A stretch of 64,000 nucleotides of DNA from Ktedonospora formicarum (GTDB lineage: Bacteria > Chloroflexota > Ktedonobacteria > Ktedonobacterales > Ktedonobacteraceae). Shown piece by piece: positions 27,083 through 35,933 of the stretch (positions are counted from its first letter, which is position 1; every line of letters starts with the position of its first letter). The notes under the pieces were generated by a model, which saw only the letters and a list, made by a program, of their open reading frames with translations, searched no databases and was not told the origin of the DNA. The DNA is taken from the NCBI RefSeq assembly GCF_016587355.1, contig NZ_BNJF01000001.1, positions 310,001 to 374,000 on the forward strand. Reading direction: 5' to 3'. Position numbers and translations under genes: made by a program.

Positions 27083-28111
27083 TCAGAGGGTGATGAATGA
27101 TACTCCTCCACCAGGAGAGAAATTCCAGTATGAAAGTATGCCAAAGCCACCTCCTCCTGCATACCAGTTGTAGTCGCTGGTATAGACGGTTCCATCTGAA
27201 TTAATCTTCTCGACGATAGCAACGTGTCCATAGCCTCCGGCCCCCTGTATCCCTGGCTGCAACACAATAATCGCCCCAACCGTTGGACTACTGGAAACGT
27301 GCCAGTTATATGCAGCAGCCTGCCCAGACCATTGCCAGGCATCACCGGTCCAGGGAATCCAGACACCAGTAAGCTGATGAAAACGATAAGCGGCCCAGTA
27401 AGTACACTGCCCCTGGAAAAAGTGGTTACCCGAACCACCGAGAGTAGGTCCCTGGGTGACACCAGCATAGCTAGGGGTGCTGGGAGTGCTACCGTTCTTG
27501 GGCTGGGACCTAGGAGGCTCATACCCATCCTGTGTCACGGCCGTTGCTGTTGCCGCCTGCTGGGCTAACAACATGGAATTACTACTTTTTGAGTCAAAAA
27601 CACCGCTTATGCTTTTAAATATACTGCCTGGTCCGTTATGTGCATCAACATCGCCAACCGTCGCGGCAGCAAGCAGTGTGCCAGCTATAATAAAGAGTAA
27701 GAACGCAGTGACCGTGACATGCAACAACAGGCGTTTTCCCCTTGGTTTTATACCTGTGCTATGTTTTCTTGACCCTTTAATGACCACTGGTACGCGCAAT
27801 GCCGTCGTATTGCTCCTGGTTATTGGTAAACTACCCGTTTGTGCATCGGTAGAAAGTTGACGTGTTGCCTTGAGGCTGCTTGAGGGATCAGAAAATGCTT
27901 TCTTTACCTCAAGAGTCATGATAGGCCCGGTTTGCTGCTGAGACATTTCGGAGGATGCAGATGGTACCTGTGGTTTACCACCTGTTATATTGGGGAAAGG
28001 GAGTTGCTGCTCCACAGTAGATGACTGCTGGTTGAGAGAACCTGGCTTGAATGGACTAGAACCAACTGGTTGTTCCGCACTACTATCTGATCTGTGATCC
28101 AAAAACGACAT
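27083..28111 (-). CDS. CHAP-domain cell-wall hydrolase, membrane-anchored
   Basis: The 342-residue protein has a long polar cytoplasmic N-terminus (1-125, rich in Ser, Gln and Pro), one membrane helix (about 128-150) and an external C-terminal CHAP domain (about 228-342). The catalytic pair is visible: Cys236 in QGQCTYWA and His296 in GYGHVAIVE. CHAP domains cut peptidoglycan peptides or amide bonds. The topology suggests a type II anchored hydrolase acting at the cell wall, perhaps during growth or sporulation. The basic stretch before the helix (RGKRLLLHV) fits that orientation. A hairpin 24 bases downstream ends the unit. Confidence 0.88.
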   Translation of the reverse strand: MSFLDHRSDSSAEQPVGSSPFKPGSLNQQSSTVEQQLPFPNITGGKPQVPSASSEMSQQQTGPIMTLEVKKAFSDPSSSLKATRQLSTDAQTGSLPITRSNTTALRVPVVIKGSRKHSTGIKPRGKRLLLHVTVTAFLLFIIAGTLLAAATVGDVDAHNGPGSIFKSISGVFDSKSSNSMLLAQQAATATAVTQDGYEPPRSQPKNGSTPSTPSYAGVTQGPTLGGSGNHFFQGQCTYWAAYRFHQLTGVWIPWTGDAWQWSGQAAAYNWHVSSSPTVGAIIVLQPGIQGAGGYGHVAIVEKINSDGTVYTSDYNWYAGGGGFGILSYWNFSPGGGVSFITL

Positions 28112-28752
28112 ACACTATTTCCCTTCAAACCTAAGGTGTCGTGAGGAAAACCGCAGACGGCACCAACACTTCAGTAGAGATCCGCCTCCTTTCTTGCTGT
28201 TCTAAAAGCTCAACTGCTTATATAAGGTCTGCCATTCAGCCCTAAGATTTGCATTGCAAACTTTCAAATCCGAAATTACAGCACGTCAGCATATATACTG
28301 ACCTTATCCGGTCACCTACACATCGGTCAAATTGCATGTGTCTATACAGGACCTAAAGACTATGCCAAAATGTCATATCATAACTCACCTCTGCTCATCT
28401 AAGCCAGGAATCCTGTGAGTGTTACACAGAGAGTTCGGGAGTAGACCTGAAAGAAGGGCGTTTTTGTGGCACGCTATTCATTCGCCTGAGCGAAGATGCC
28501 TGAGAGGCTCAGACATCGAAACCATTGTGCTCAAAATCGATGTGTTGCGTAAGAGGAAAAATGGGAGAGGGTGCGATCACGATCCATGATTGCAACTTGA
28601 GAAGCGACAGAAGATTTACACAAATGGTTTTCTGTAGATCTTCTGTCTCTATTGATGAGGGTGCGCAGGAATATGAGAGGAGAAGTCATCGTTAGGTACA
28701 ACGAAGACAGCATCCTCAGAAGTATCCACAGGTTTGACACGAAAGACCATGA

Positions 28753-28924
28753 GTGCAAGCAGAGTTATACGCTGAGGAATTTTTCTGTGCTCGCAAGCAA
28801 GTTGCCCATCTGATGCATACATTGGGTCTCGTAGCACATCAGCCCCGCTGGCAGATCAAGGGCACCAGAAGTGACACCAAGGTAGTGTTGGAGCCCAACC
28901 ACTTGGATCACACCTTCATTCGGA
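28753..28924 (+). pseudogene. IS3-family transposase (OrfB) fragment
   Basis: The frame gives QAELYAEEFFCARKQVAHLM followed by HTLGL and a TRSD-type linker, which is the HTH_21 region of IS3 OrfB transposases just before the rve core. The DDE core is absent and the downstream sequence belongs to the ABC transporter gene on the other strand. No terminal repeats are seen. The rest of 28112-28750 shows no gene I can support. Confidence 0.55.
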
Positions 28925-28933
28925 TCTTGCCGT

Positions 28934-29854
28934 TCAAGGGACCTGCGTGGGAGAAACGAAAGCCTCAGCCCTCTCTTCCGGCCCCATTGCTTCCTGGAAG
29001 AGCAGGTATGCTTCTTCCAGGGTAGGATGAGCCGGGATGGCCTGGGGATGCGGCTGATGCGCGGCCAAAATACGCATCTCGACGCGGCCACCGCGAGGAA
29101 TCGCGCTGCTTACGCGATAACGTGCGCGCCAACGCTCGAATTCAGCCTGCGGAATGGTCAGTGTCCAGAGCGACCCAGCGGCGTCAGCGAGCAACGCCTC
29201 GGGCGTGCCTGTCCAGTTCAAGCGCCCCTGGTTTAGCAGGGCGAGATGGGTCGCCGTGACCTCGATATCGCTGATAATGTGCGTCGAGAGGATGACGATA
29301 CGTTCGCCAGAGAGCGAGGGCAGCATTTCACGAAAACGGACACGTTCGGCTGGATCGAGGCCCACCGTTGGTTCGTCGAGCACGAGCAAGCGTGGTTCGT
29401 TCAGCAGCGCCTGGGCAATGCCGAGGCGGCGCACCATGCCTCCGGAGAAGGTTTTTAAGCGTCGGTCGGCATCTGCGGAGAGGCCAACCATCTCTAGTAC
29501 AGCATCGATCCGCTGACGCAACTGCGTCCCACGCAAGCCCTTGAGTTCGCCAAGATAGCGGAGAAACATGCGTGCGCTGATCTGTGGATAGACGCCGAAG
29601 TCCTGGGGCACGTAGCCCAGCACACGGCGCACCATCTCGGGATGGCGAAGGATATTCTGACCATTCCACGTAATATGGCCCTCAGTGGGCCGTAGCAGCG
29701 TTGCCAGCATCTTGAGCAGTGTGGTCTTGCCTGCACCATTGGGACCCACCAGGCCCAGCACACCGGCCTCCATGCGCAGCGAGAACTCGCGCAAGGCCCA
29801 ACGATTGCGCTCATAACGCTTGCTCACGGTATCGATAAAGAGCGTTGGCATCAT
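28934..29854 (-). CDS. ABC-2 type transporter ATP-binding protein
   Basis: The 306-residue protein starts at ATG 29854 after AAAGGAAAAAG. It shows Walker A (GPNGAGKTTLLK), the Q-loop, the signature FSGGMVRRLGIAQALL, Walker B (LLVLDEPTVGLDP) and the switch His (STHIISDIE). It pairs with the permease gene 13 bases upstream. Members of this group drive export of lipids, peptides or antibiotics. It is the last gene of an operon that begins with an ECF sigma factor. Confidence 0.93.
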   Translation of the reverse strand: MMPTLFIDTVSKRYERNRWALREFSLRMEAGVLGLVGPNGAGKTTLLKMLATLLRPTEGHITWNGQNILRHPEMVRRVLGYVPQDFGVYPQISARMFLRYLGELKGLRGTQLRQRIDAVLEMVGLSADADRRLKTFSGGMVRRLGIAQALLNEPRLLVLDEPTVGLDPAERVRFREMLPSLSGERIVILSTHIISDIEVTATHLALLNQGRLNWTGTPEALLADAAGSLWTLTIPQAEFERWRARYRVSSAIPRGGRVEMRILAAHQPHPQAIPAHPTLEEAYLLFQEAMGPEERAEAFVSPTQVP

Positions 29855-29867
29855 CTTTTTCCTTTCC

Positions 29868-30749
29868 TTAAACAGCGCGACGGCGCAGCACATGCGTACT
29901 GTAGATCGTCAGAACAAGCAACAGCAGGGAAATACCCAGGAAGAACAGGCGGTTCCAGAGAAACAGAGCGGGAATGGGCGAAGGTGGTGTTTCTGCCAGA
30001 GAAAGATGCATCACTTGCTGAACAAGATCAGCTGGCGGTGGACTATTCTTCCACAAGACCGGATGTTGACGCAGAAACTCATTGATGGGAGTGCTTGGAG
30101 GAGTATCCGCTGGGGCGAGAGAATACGCAGGGAAGAAAACGGCGGCGGTAATATCAAGCAGTTGGGGAATGGAACTGACGAGAAACAGAGGCAAAATCCA
30201 GATGGGGAGGATGGCGAGAGAGGCAATGACACGCTGACCGCGTGTGAGTGTCATACAGGCCAACACGAAGGTCGCACCAAAAGTGATTGGGGTCAGCACC
30301 AGCCAGACCCAGCCAATGAGATAGGGTTGTGCCCCCAGTGGCGCATAGAAGAGGGGTGAGAAGATCAGGAAAGCGTGCGTACCAGTAGGGAGTTGATCTA
30401 CCACGAGCGCGGAAAGCAGTCCAGAACCAGCAAGGAGGAGCAGGCTCACCAGTCCAGCCAGGTATTTCCCACAGACGTAAACAGGAGTAGCGACAGGCGT
30501 GCTCAGAACGATCCCGTCCAGGCGTTGCACAGAATCACGGTGGATCTGATTTCCGGTGCAGAAAGCCAGGATGAGCGACATGAAGAAACCGGTGTCCCCC
30601 AGGTGCGCCCAGGTTGACCAGGGTTCGCTCCGGTTACTGGAAGCGCATAAGGCTCCAATGATGAGCATGACCAATACCATAAGCCACGTGACCCAGTTGA
30701 GCCAGGTCAGCTTCAATTCAAGTTTCATGATGGTCCAGAAGTGAGACAT
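29868..30749 (-). CDS. ABC-2 type transporter permease
   Basis: About 293 residues with six or so membrane segments. The start MSHFWTIMKLELKLTW is typical of ABC-2 permeases that begin with a short cytoplasmic helix. ATG 30749 has an AAGGA site. It forms the membrane channel for the ATPase gene downstream. Proline-rich external loops near residues 205-250 are unusual and could contact a partner. Confidence 0.82.
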   Translation of the reverse strand: MSHFWTIMKLELKLTWLNWVTWLMVLVMLIIGALCASSNRSEPWSTWAHLGDTGFFMSLILAFCTGNQIHRDSVQRLDGIVLSTPVATPVYVCGKYLAGLVSLLLLAGSGLLSALVVDQLPTGTHAFLIFSPLFYAPLGAQPYLIGWVWLVLTPITFGATFVLACMTLTRGQRVIASLAILPIWILPLFLVSSIPQLLDITAAVFFPAYSLAPADTPPSTPINEFLRQHPVLWKNSPPPADLVQQVMHLSLAETPPSPIPALFLWNRLFFLGISLLLLVLTIYSTHVLRRRAV

Positions 30750-30778
30750 ACACAATCCTTCCAAGCTTTCTCATACCT

Positions 30779-31612
30779 CTAAAAAGCGCAGAAGCGCTGC
30801 CATTTGGGGGCGCTGAGAAAGAGTACGGTCAGAAGCAGGAGACTGAGTAAAATAGTTACCAGGTGGTATGAGAACGAGAATGGATCCTGTGGGAGAGAAA
30901 AGAGCACGTTCGTCACACCTGATCCATGTTGCTCATTCAGGGCAAGTAAGCCCAGAAGCAGCCAGGGCCCACCTCCAATCAGCACTGCCAGACGCACACT
31001 GCGCAGGAGTGCAAGAGGGAGCGAGATGGCAGTGAGCAGCAGCAGTGGGGCCAGCCAGGCCAGCAATAAATGCCAGAACGGTGCCCAGTTCGCCAGAGCA
31101 AAGCCAAGCGTTGCAGCCAGGCCAAGCAGGCTATCGAACGCCAGAAGAGCCAGGCCCATGCCCATACCTGTTTGCACAAAATTGGCCGGGCAACTTGCCT
31201 CAACGGCCCGTAATCCAGCCGACAGTGTGCGTAGCCCATAGGCGAGACTGAGCACGGATGTCAGAGGGAGCAGAAGAATCAGAAGTGTAATGAGATCAGG
31301 AACCGTGAGAAACCGGGCCAGGAAGATACCAGCCAGGAGAAACACGATACCAATCATCCAGAACCATTGACCAAGCAAATACACTCGCCAGCGAGCCAGC
31401 ACAAGAATATGCCAGAGGTGATCGTTGCTCTCATTGCGCATTTCTTGGGTCTGAAAAGCGGCTTCCGTCAGAAGCGTGTGGAGTAATTGCGCCGTCTCGG
31501 CTGAGGATGGATGTGGAACCGGTTGAGCTCTATAGCTTCTGGCAACAGCTTGCAGATCGGGGGAGAGCTCATCGCCCTGTACGGGAGTCTGATCAAATGC
31601 ATGGCTATCCAT
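30779..31612 (-). CDS. Membrane protein between ECF sigma factor and ABC transporter, possible anti-sigma factor
   Basis: The 277-residue product has a soluble N-terminus of about 75 residues followed by six membrane segments. It starts eight bases inside the end of the sigma-factor gene (strong AAGGAGGACAG site), a coupling typical of sigma/anti-sigma pairs. I do not see a zinc-binding ZAS motif, so the anti-sigma role is inferred from gene order only. In Bacillus subtilis sigY is likewise followed by small membrane proteins and an ABC transporter. It may sense envelope stress or a compound exported by the ABC system. Confidence 0.6.
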   Translation of the reverse strand: MDSHAFDQTPVQGDELSPDLQAVARSYRAQPVPHPSSAETAQLLHTLLTEAAFQTQEMRNESNDHLWHILVLARWRVYLLGQWFWMIGIVFLLAGIFLARFLTVPDLITLLILLLPLTSVLSLAYGLRTLSAGLRAVEASCPANFVQTGMGMGLALLAFDSLLGLAATLGFALANWAPFWHLLLAWLAPLLLLTAISLPLALLRSVRLAVLIGGGPWLLLGLLALNEQHGSGVTNVLFSLPQDPFSFSYHLVTILLSLLLLTVLFLSAPKWQRFCAF

Positions 31613-32195
31613 GGTGCTGTCCTCCTTCTTTGCTCTCCATGTAGCTGGCGTTTTCCTCCAGGTGAGAACGCAACAGACGGAGGGCAGTGAACGTCCGGCT
31701 TTTGACGGTACCAGCGGGGATCGAGAGAATGGCCGCAGTTTCCGGGATGCTCAGCTCCTGCCCAAAGCGCAAGCTGAGCACCTCGCGTTGCTCAAGACTC
31801 AGATGAGTGAGTGCTTTGTGCAGGGTATGGTGTTGTTCCCAGCGCTCAAACCATTCTGCCGGATCTGGTTCGTGGGCCTGCATGGCAGGCATCTCAGTGC
31901 GTAGTTCGACGCGGCGAGCATAGGCACTGGTATGATAGTTGCAGGCCAGATGGTGGGCAATGGTGTAGAGCCAGGGGCGAAAGGGACGCGGATAGCAGTA
32001 GCTCTGCGCATCGCGGATCAGCCTGATGAACGTCTCCTGAACCAGATCTTCCGCCAGGTGCATATCTGTCAGAACACGATAGAGATGTGCGAGTAATGGA
32101 GCATGATACCGCTGGACAAGCATCTCCAGTGCTCTTGCATCGCCATGCTGCCAGGCGCGAAACAGATCTTCATCGATGAACATGGCAAATCCCAT
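31605..32195 (-). CDS. ECF-type RNA polymerase sigma factor
   Basis: The 196-residue protein has region 2 (YHAPLLAHLYRVLTDMHLAE, then DLVQETFIRLI; PRPFRPWLYTIAHHLACNY) and region 4 (LSLEQREVLSLRFGQELSIP, then ETAAILSIPAGTVKSRTFTALRLLR). Both DNA-binding regions look intact. An alternative ATG at 32183 gives MFIDEDLFRAW and may be the real start. It heads an operon with a membrane protein and an ABC-2 transporter, so it probably activates its own operon on a membrane or antibiotic signal. Confidence 0.92.
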   Translation of the reverse strand: MGFAMFIDEDLFRAWQHGDARALEMLVQRYHAPLLAHLYRVLTDMHLAEDLVQETFIRLIRDAQSYCYPRPFRPWLYTIAHHLACNYHTSAYARRVELRTEMPAMQAHEPDPAEWFERWEQHHTLHKALTHLSLEQREVLSLRFGQELSIPETAAILSIPAGTVKSRTFTALRLLRSHLEENASYMESKEGGQHHG

Positions 32196-32490
32196 ATCCT
32201 CTAAAAAATGGTGAAGGCAACAATCTTTGCTCTTCTCTCTCTACTACCGGATAGAAGGAGAAAAGGTTCATCTTGTCTAGAGTCTAGAAGTGGAGGGACT
32301 CCCTAAACGGCGAGATGTGAGGCCCAGTGGTTCACCCAGGCTCTCAGCCATCGTCAGAGCGGCTGCAACAAGTTGCGAGAAAAAGATGCGCTGAAAGCTT
32401 CCGGTTTCCCGGCAAGGTAAAGTGGCAGTGATTGGTAGTGGACAAGAATGAGGCAACATTCCACCATAGCCCAACGAAGCTATGGCATGA

Positions 32491-33062
32491 GTGGAATTGA
32501 GCCGCTCTGTCCAGACCCGCCGTCATCCTCCTCGTCAACGCAGCCGCTGCCGCAGGCGTCGTTCTGTTGCCACCTTTGAGAACGCTCGTGCGCTGGGTCA
32601 ACAAGCAGGTCACGCGGTGCAAGAGTTGGGACTCCAACAGCATCTTCAAGTGGCAGTCGCCGATGGAGCGCACTGGATCAAAAAGAAAGCCGCCACGCAT
32701 TTTCCTCATTCGGAGCAGATTCTGGATTGGCCCACCTGTGGCAAACGGTGCGCAAAGCCGCCTACGCCGTGGAAATGCTGACCCAGCACTCTCAAGAAGA
32801 GCAGGCGCGTTCGGTGAGCCAGTTGAATACCTGATTATGAAAAGGGGAGATGGACAAGGATCAGAACCAACTCAAGCAATGGCGAAGGGAACTGGCGGGA
32901 CAGCCTGCACAGCACCTAGCTCCCTTGCGGCAAGCGATCATGTACCTGCAGAAGCAGCGAGCCTGGATCGGCTCTTATGAGCAGTGGAATGCGCTGGCTG
33001 CGCAGCAATGCGGCGGCGGCATTGCGCGTTGAATGGCTCAACCACGATTGGGAGTTTCCTAC
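32491..33062 (+). pseudogene. Decayed transposase resembling the ISKra4/ISLre2 group
   Basis: Pieces of one transposase appear in different frames: VADGAHWIKKKAATHFPHSE then QILDW, then AHLWQTVRKAAYAVEML in the next frame, then LRQAIMYLQKQRAWIG, and finally ALRVEWLNHDWEFP. The order and spacing match the C-terminal half of transposases in which a DGA-W motif is followed by a DW-H segment. Several frameshifts and stops are present. The flanking sequence from 32196 contains nothing else I can support. The precise IS family needs a search. Confidence 0.55.
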
Positions 33063-33208
33063 CCCTCAACGTGTGTTTCCATGAGGTATCCACCCATTTC
33101 TCTTGTTCGATTTAGCCCGTTTTGGGTAGAACTTCTGAAACGAGGGCCGATTTTGCCCTTGTTCAATGTTACAATCTTCTTGTAATAAAGAAAAGGAGAA
33201 AGATAAAC

Positions 33209-34351
33209 ATGAATATACAACCATTCAATATCGCCATCCCTCAATCCACCCTTGACGATTTGCGTGAGCGCTTAGCTCGCACGCGCTGGCCCGACGAGGT
33301 CGAAGGTGCTGGCTGGAGTTATGGCACGAATCTTGACTATCTCAAGCGTCTGGTGACCTACTGGCAGCACGAGTACGATTGGCGCAAACAGGAGGCGGCA
33401 CTCAACAGGTATTCGCAATTTCGCGCAGACATCGATGGCCTGGGCATTCATTTTATCCATGAGCGCGGCAAAGGGCCGAATCCACTGCCGATCATCCTCA
33501 CTCATGGCTGGCCCGATTCGTTCTATCGCATGCACAAGATCATTCCTATGCTCACCGACCCGGAACGCTTCGGAGGCAACGCGGCTGACTCCTTTGATGT
33601 GATCGTTCCCTCCATTCCCGGTTTTGGTTTCTCCGATCCCGTGCGAAAGCCAGGCTGGACGGTGAAACAGACGGCGGAGGTGTGGGGTCGTTTGATGCGA
33701 GACGTACTCGGCTACCAGCATTATGCCGCGGCAGGTGGGGATGGTGGCAGTCCTATCTCCCAACTCCTGGCACTCAATAACCCCACATCGGTCATCGGCA
33801 TCCATCTGACTGACATTGGCTTTCAGGCAACCATGAACCTGGACCCATCGAGCCTGACGCCCATCGAGCAAGGGTACCTGGGGGCGATGCAGCAGAGATT
33901 CTTTCAGGAGGGCGGGTATGTCATGATCCAATCAACCAAGCCGCAAACGCTAGCCTATGGCCTCTCCGATTCGCCCGTCGGACTCGCTGCCTGGATCATC
34001 GAAAAATTCTATGGTTGGAGCGACATCGATGGCGATCTTGAGCGTACGTATACGAAAGATGAACTGCTTACCAACATCATGATCTATTGGGTGACTCAAA
34101 CGATCAATCCCTCGATTCGCTCGTACTATGAGGAAAGCCACATGCCATCGCTTCAAGCGGGGCTGCGTATCGAGGTTCCGGTGGCAATGGCTCTCTTCCC
34201 CAAAGATACTCCTGCTCCGCGTGCCCTTGCGGAGCGCACCCTGCGTATCGAACGGTGGACCGAGATGCCACGAGGTGGGCATTTCCCTGCACTAGAGGAA
34301 CCAGAACTGCTGGCGGAAGACCTGCGGGCTTTCTATCGTTCTATGCGGTAG
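33209..34351 (+). CDS. Epoxide hydrolase family protein (alpha/beta hydrolase)
   Basis: The 380-residue product starts at ATG 33209 (AAGGAG site). It has the N-terminal EHN domain (FNIAIPQSTLDDLRERLART), the oxyanion motif HGWP (99-102), the nucleophile elbow GGDGGSP with Asp178, and a C-terminal His358 in RGGHFPALEEP. This layout is that of microsomal-type epoxide hydrolases. The usual nucleophile motif is GGDWGS; here the Trp is replaced by Gly, which may alter the active site. The likely reaction is hydrolysis of an epoxide to a diol. A rho-independent terminator follows the gene. Confidence 0.88.
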   Translation: MNIQPFNIAIPQSTLDDLRERLARTRWPDEVEGAGWSYGTNLDYLKRLVTYWQHEYDWRKQEAALNRYSQFRADIDGLGIHFIHERGKGPNPLPIILTHGWPDSFYRMHKIIPMLTDPERFGGNAADSFDVIVPSIPGFGFSDPVRKPGWTVKQTAEVWGRLMRDVLGYQHYAAAGGDGGSPISQLLALNNPTSVIGIHLTDIGFQATMNLDPSSLTPIEQGYLGAMQQRFFQEGGYVMIQSTKPQTLAYGLSDSPVGLAAWIIEKFYGWSDIDGDLERTYTKDELLTNIMIYWVTQTINPSIRSYYEESHMPSLQAGLRIEVPVAMALFPKDTPAPRALAERTLRIERWTEMPRGGHFPALEEPELLAEDLRAFYRSMR

Positions 34352-34404
34352 TCAGATCAGGAAGCAATCAACAGATACCTACAGGGAGGGACAAAAGGAC
34401 TTTG

Positions 34405-34439
34405 TCCCTCTCTTGCCTGCGAAATGAGAGGGAGTTTTT
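34405..34439 (+). terminator. Rho-independent terminator of the epoxide hydrolase gene
   Basis: TCCCTCTC (34405-34412) pairs with GAGAGGGA (34426-34433), followed by G and five T. A competing stem, GAGGGACAAA/TTTGTCCCTC at 34386-34410, overlaps its left arm. Confidence 0.7.
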
Positions 34440-34493
34440 GAGGTGCAAGACGCTTCTCACTCTCACGGGCGCTTCAAATGAAAGCATATCACC

Positions 34494-35699
34494 ATGAACA
34501 TAGAAACCAGTCGCATGAATCATCAAATGAGAACGTCGACTCCACAGCCTCAACTGTCGTGGGCCGAAATCACCGCCCGCCGGGTCGTTCGCCATGGGCT
34601 TTCCACGCCCTCAAAGGACGTCCGACCTGCGGACATGGTCAGAACCATGTGTGGAGCGCATGCCCAGGTATTGTCCGCAGCCTTTTGGTCCATTGGACTG
34701 CGAATCACCTCCATCACACAGCGGGTGGTCAGAGAGGCCCTGTGGACTGAGCGCAGCCTCGTGAAAACGTTCGGGCCGCGCGGCACAGTACACCTCCTGG
34801 CCGCCCAAGATCTGCCCATGTGGACCAGTGCGCTCTCCGCACTCCCACCTTCCCACAACGGTCAGACAAAAGAGGTACGGCTGACTTCTGAGCAAACCGA
34901 TGAGGTGGTTAATGCCATTGCAACCGCACTGTGCGATGCCGAGTTAACCATCGATGAACTGAGTGCAGCAGTCATTGCTGCCACCGGCCCATGGGCTGGC
35001 GAACTGGTCGTGCCCGCGTTCAATGGGATGTGGCCTCGATGGCGTATGGCCCTTGCGACAGCAGGAACCCGCGGTGCGCTGTGTTTCGGTCCCAACCGAG
35101 GTCCCAAGGTCACCTACACCAACCCCCAACGGTTCCTGCCTGGATTGCGACCTGCCGATGGGTCAACCGCCCTTACCTGGCTCATCAAGTGCTATCTGTA
35201 TGCCTACGGACCGGCCACTCCTCAGCAATTCGCGCAGTGGCTGAACGCACCACGACGGTGGGCAACGGAACTGTTCGACTCCCTGTCTGGTGAACTTCAA
35301 CAAGTGGAGGTCAATGGCAGCCTGGCATGGGTGGTAGCCGGAGACACCACGGTTCCATCCATCATGCCCCAAAGTGTGCTGCTTCTCCCCTACTTCGATG
35401 CTTATACGGTTGGCAGCCACCCGCGCGAACTGCTTTTTCCCGGGCGAGCCGCCAAACGCGCACTGACCCCAAGTGGTCAAGCCGGAAACTTTCCAGTGCT
35501 GCTCATCGACGGTATTGTCGCCGGGGTCTGGCACCAGCGGCGCTCTGGTCGCTGGATCGATATCACCGTGGAGCCGTTCGACCAACTCACCGCCGCGCAA
35601 CGCCGTGATCTCGACGACCAGGTGGAACGCATCGGAGCATTTCTCGAAGGCAACCCCCGGTTGACTATCGGCACCGTCACAGCAGGTGGACACGCTTGA
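34494..35699 (+). CDS. AlkZ/YcaQ-like winged-helix DNA glycosylase family protein
   Basis: The 401-residue protein belongs to the HTH_42 superfamily (winged-helix DNA-binding domain-containing proteins), which includes AlkZ and YcaQ, glycosylases that unhook DNA interstrand crosslinks. Family landmarks are the N-terminal block with FGPRGTVHLL and the C-terminal DGIVAGVWHQRRSGRWIDITVEPF. The residues at the place of the catalytic Gln-x-Gln motif are His56-Ala57-Gln58, a variant seen among antibiotic-linked relatives as far as I recall. A role in repair or in self-resistance to a DNA-alkylating metabolite is possible, though no biosynthetic cluster is visible here. The ribosome site is weak. 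Confidence 0.75.
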   Translation: MNIETSRMNHQMRTSTPQPQLSWAEITARRVVRHGLSTPSKDVRPADMVRTMCGAHAQVLSAAFWSIGLRITSITQRVVREALWTERSLVKTFGPRGTVHLLAAQDLPMWTSALSALPPSHNGQTKEVRLTSEQTDEVVNAIATALCDAELTIDELSAAVIAATGPWAGELVVPAFNGMWPRWRMALATAGTRGALCFGPNRGPKVTYTNPQRFLPGLRPADGSTALTWLIKCYLYAYGPATPQQFAQWLNAPRRWATELFDSLSGELQQVEVNGSLAWVVAGDTTVPSIMPQSVLLLPYFDAYTVGSHPRELLFPGRAAKRALTPSGQAGNFPVLLIDGIVAGVWHQRRSGRWIDITVEPFDQLTAAQRRDLDDQVERIGAFLEGNPRLTIGTVTAGGHA

Positions 35700-35826
35700 G
35701 TTGACATAATGAGCAAACAAAACACTTCATCAGTAGAATTTGCTACTTACGCTGGCACCGCATCGTAAGAAATGAGGTGTAAAGAAAGAAAGCTCTCACC
35801 TGCAATTACTGCCATTAACGCTGTTA

Positions 35827-35861
35827 ATGAAGAAGAGTTGAGCAATAAATTTGCTCTTCAT
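35827..35861. terminator. Hairpin between convergent AlkZ-like and kinase genes
   Basis: GAGCAA (35840-35845) pairs with TTGCTC (35851-35856), and outside it ATGAA pairs with TTCAT with an unpaired stretch on the left. The position between two convergent genes suits a two-way terminator; no good T-run is seen. Confidence 0.35.
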
Positions 35862-35933
35862 CGTTATTGCCACAAGGCTCAAATAATCCGTGCATTCGGG
35901 AGCTCTCAGTGAGAATATATTTCTGCAAATGGC

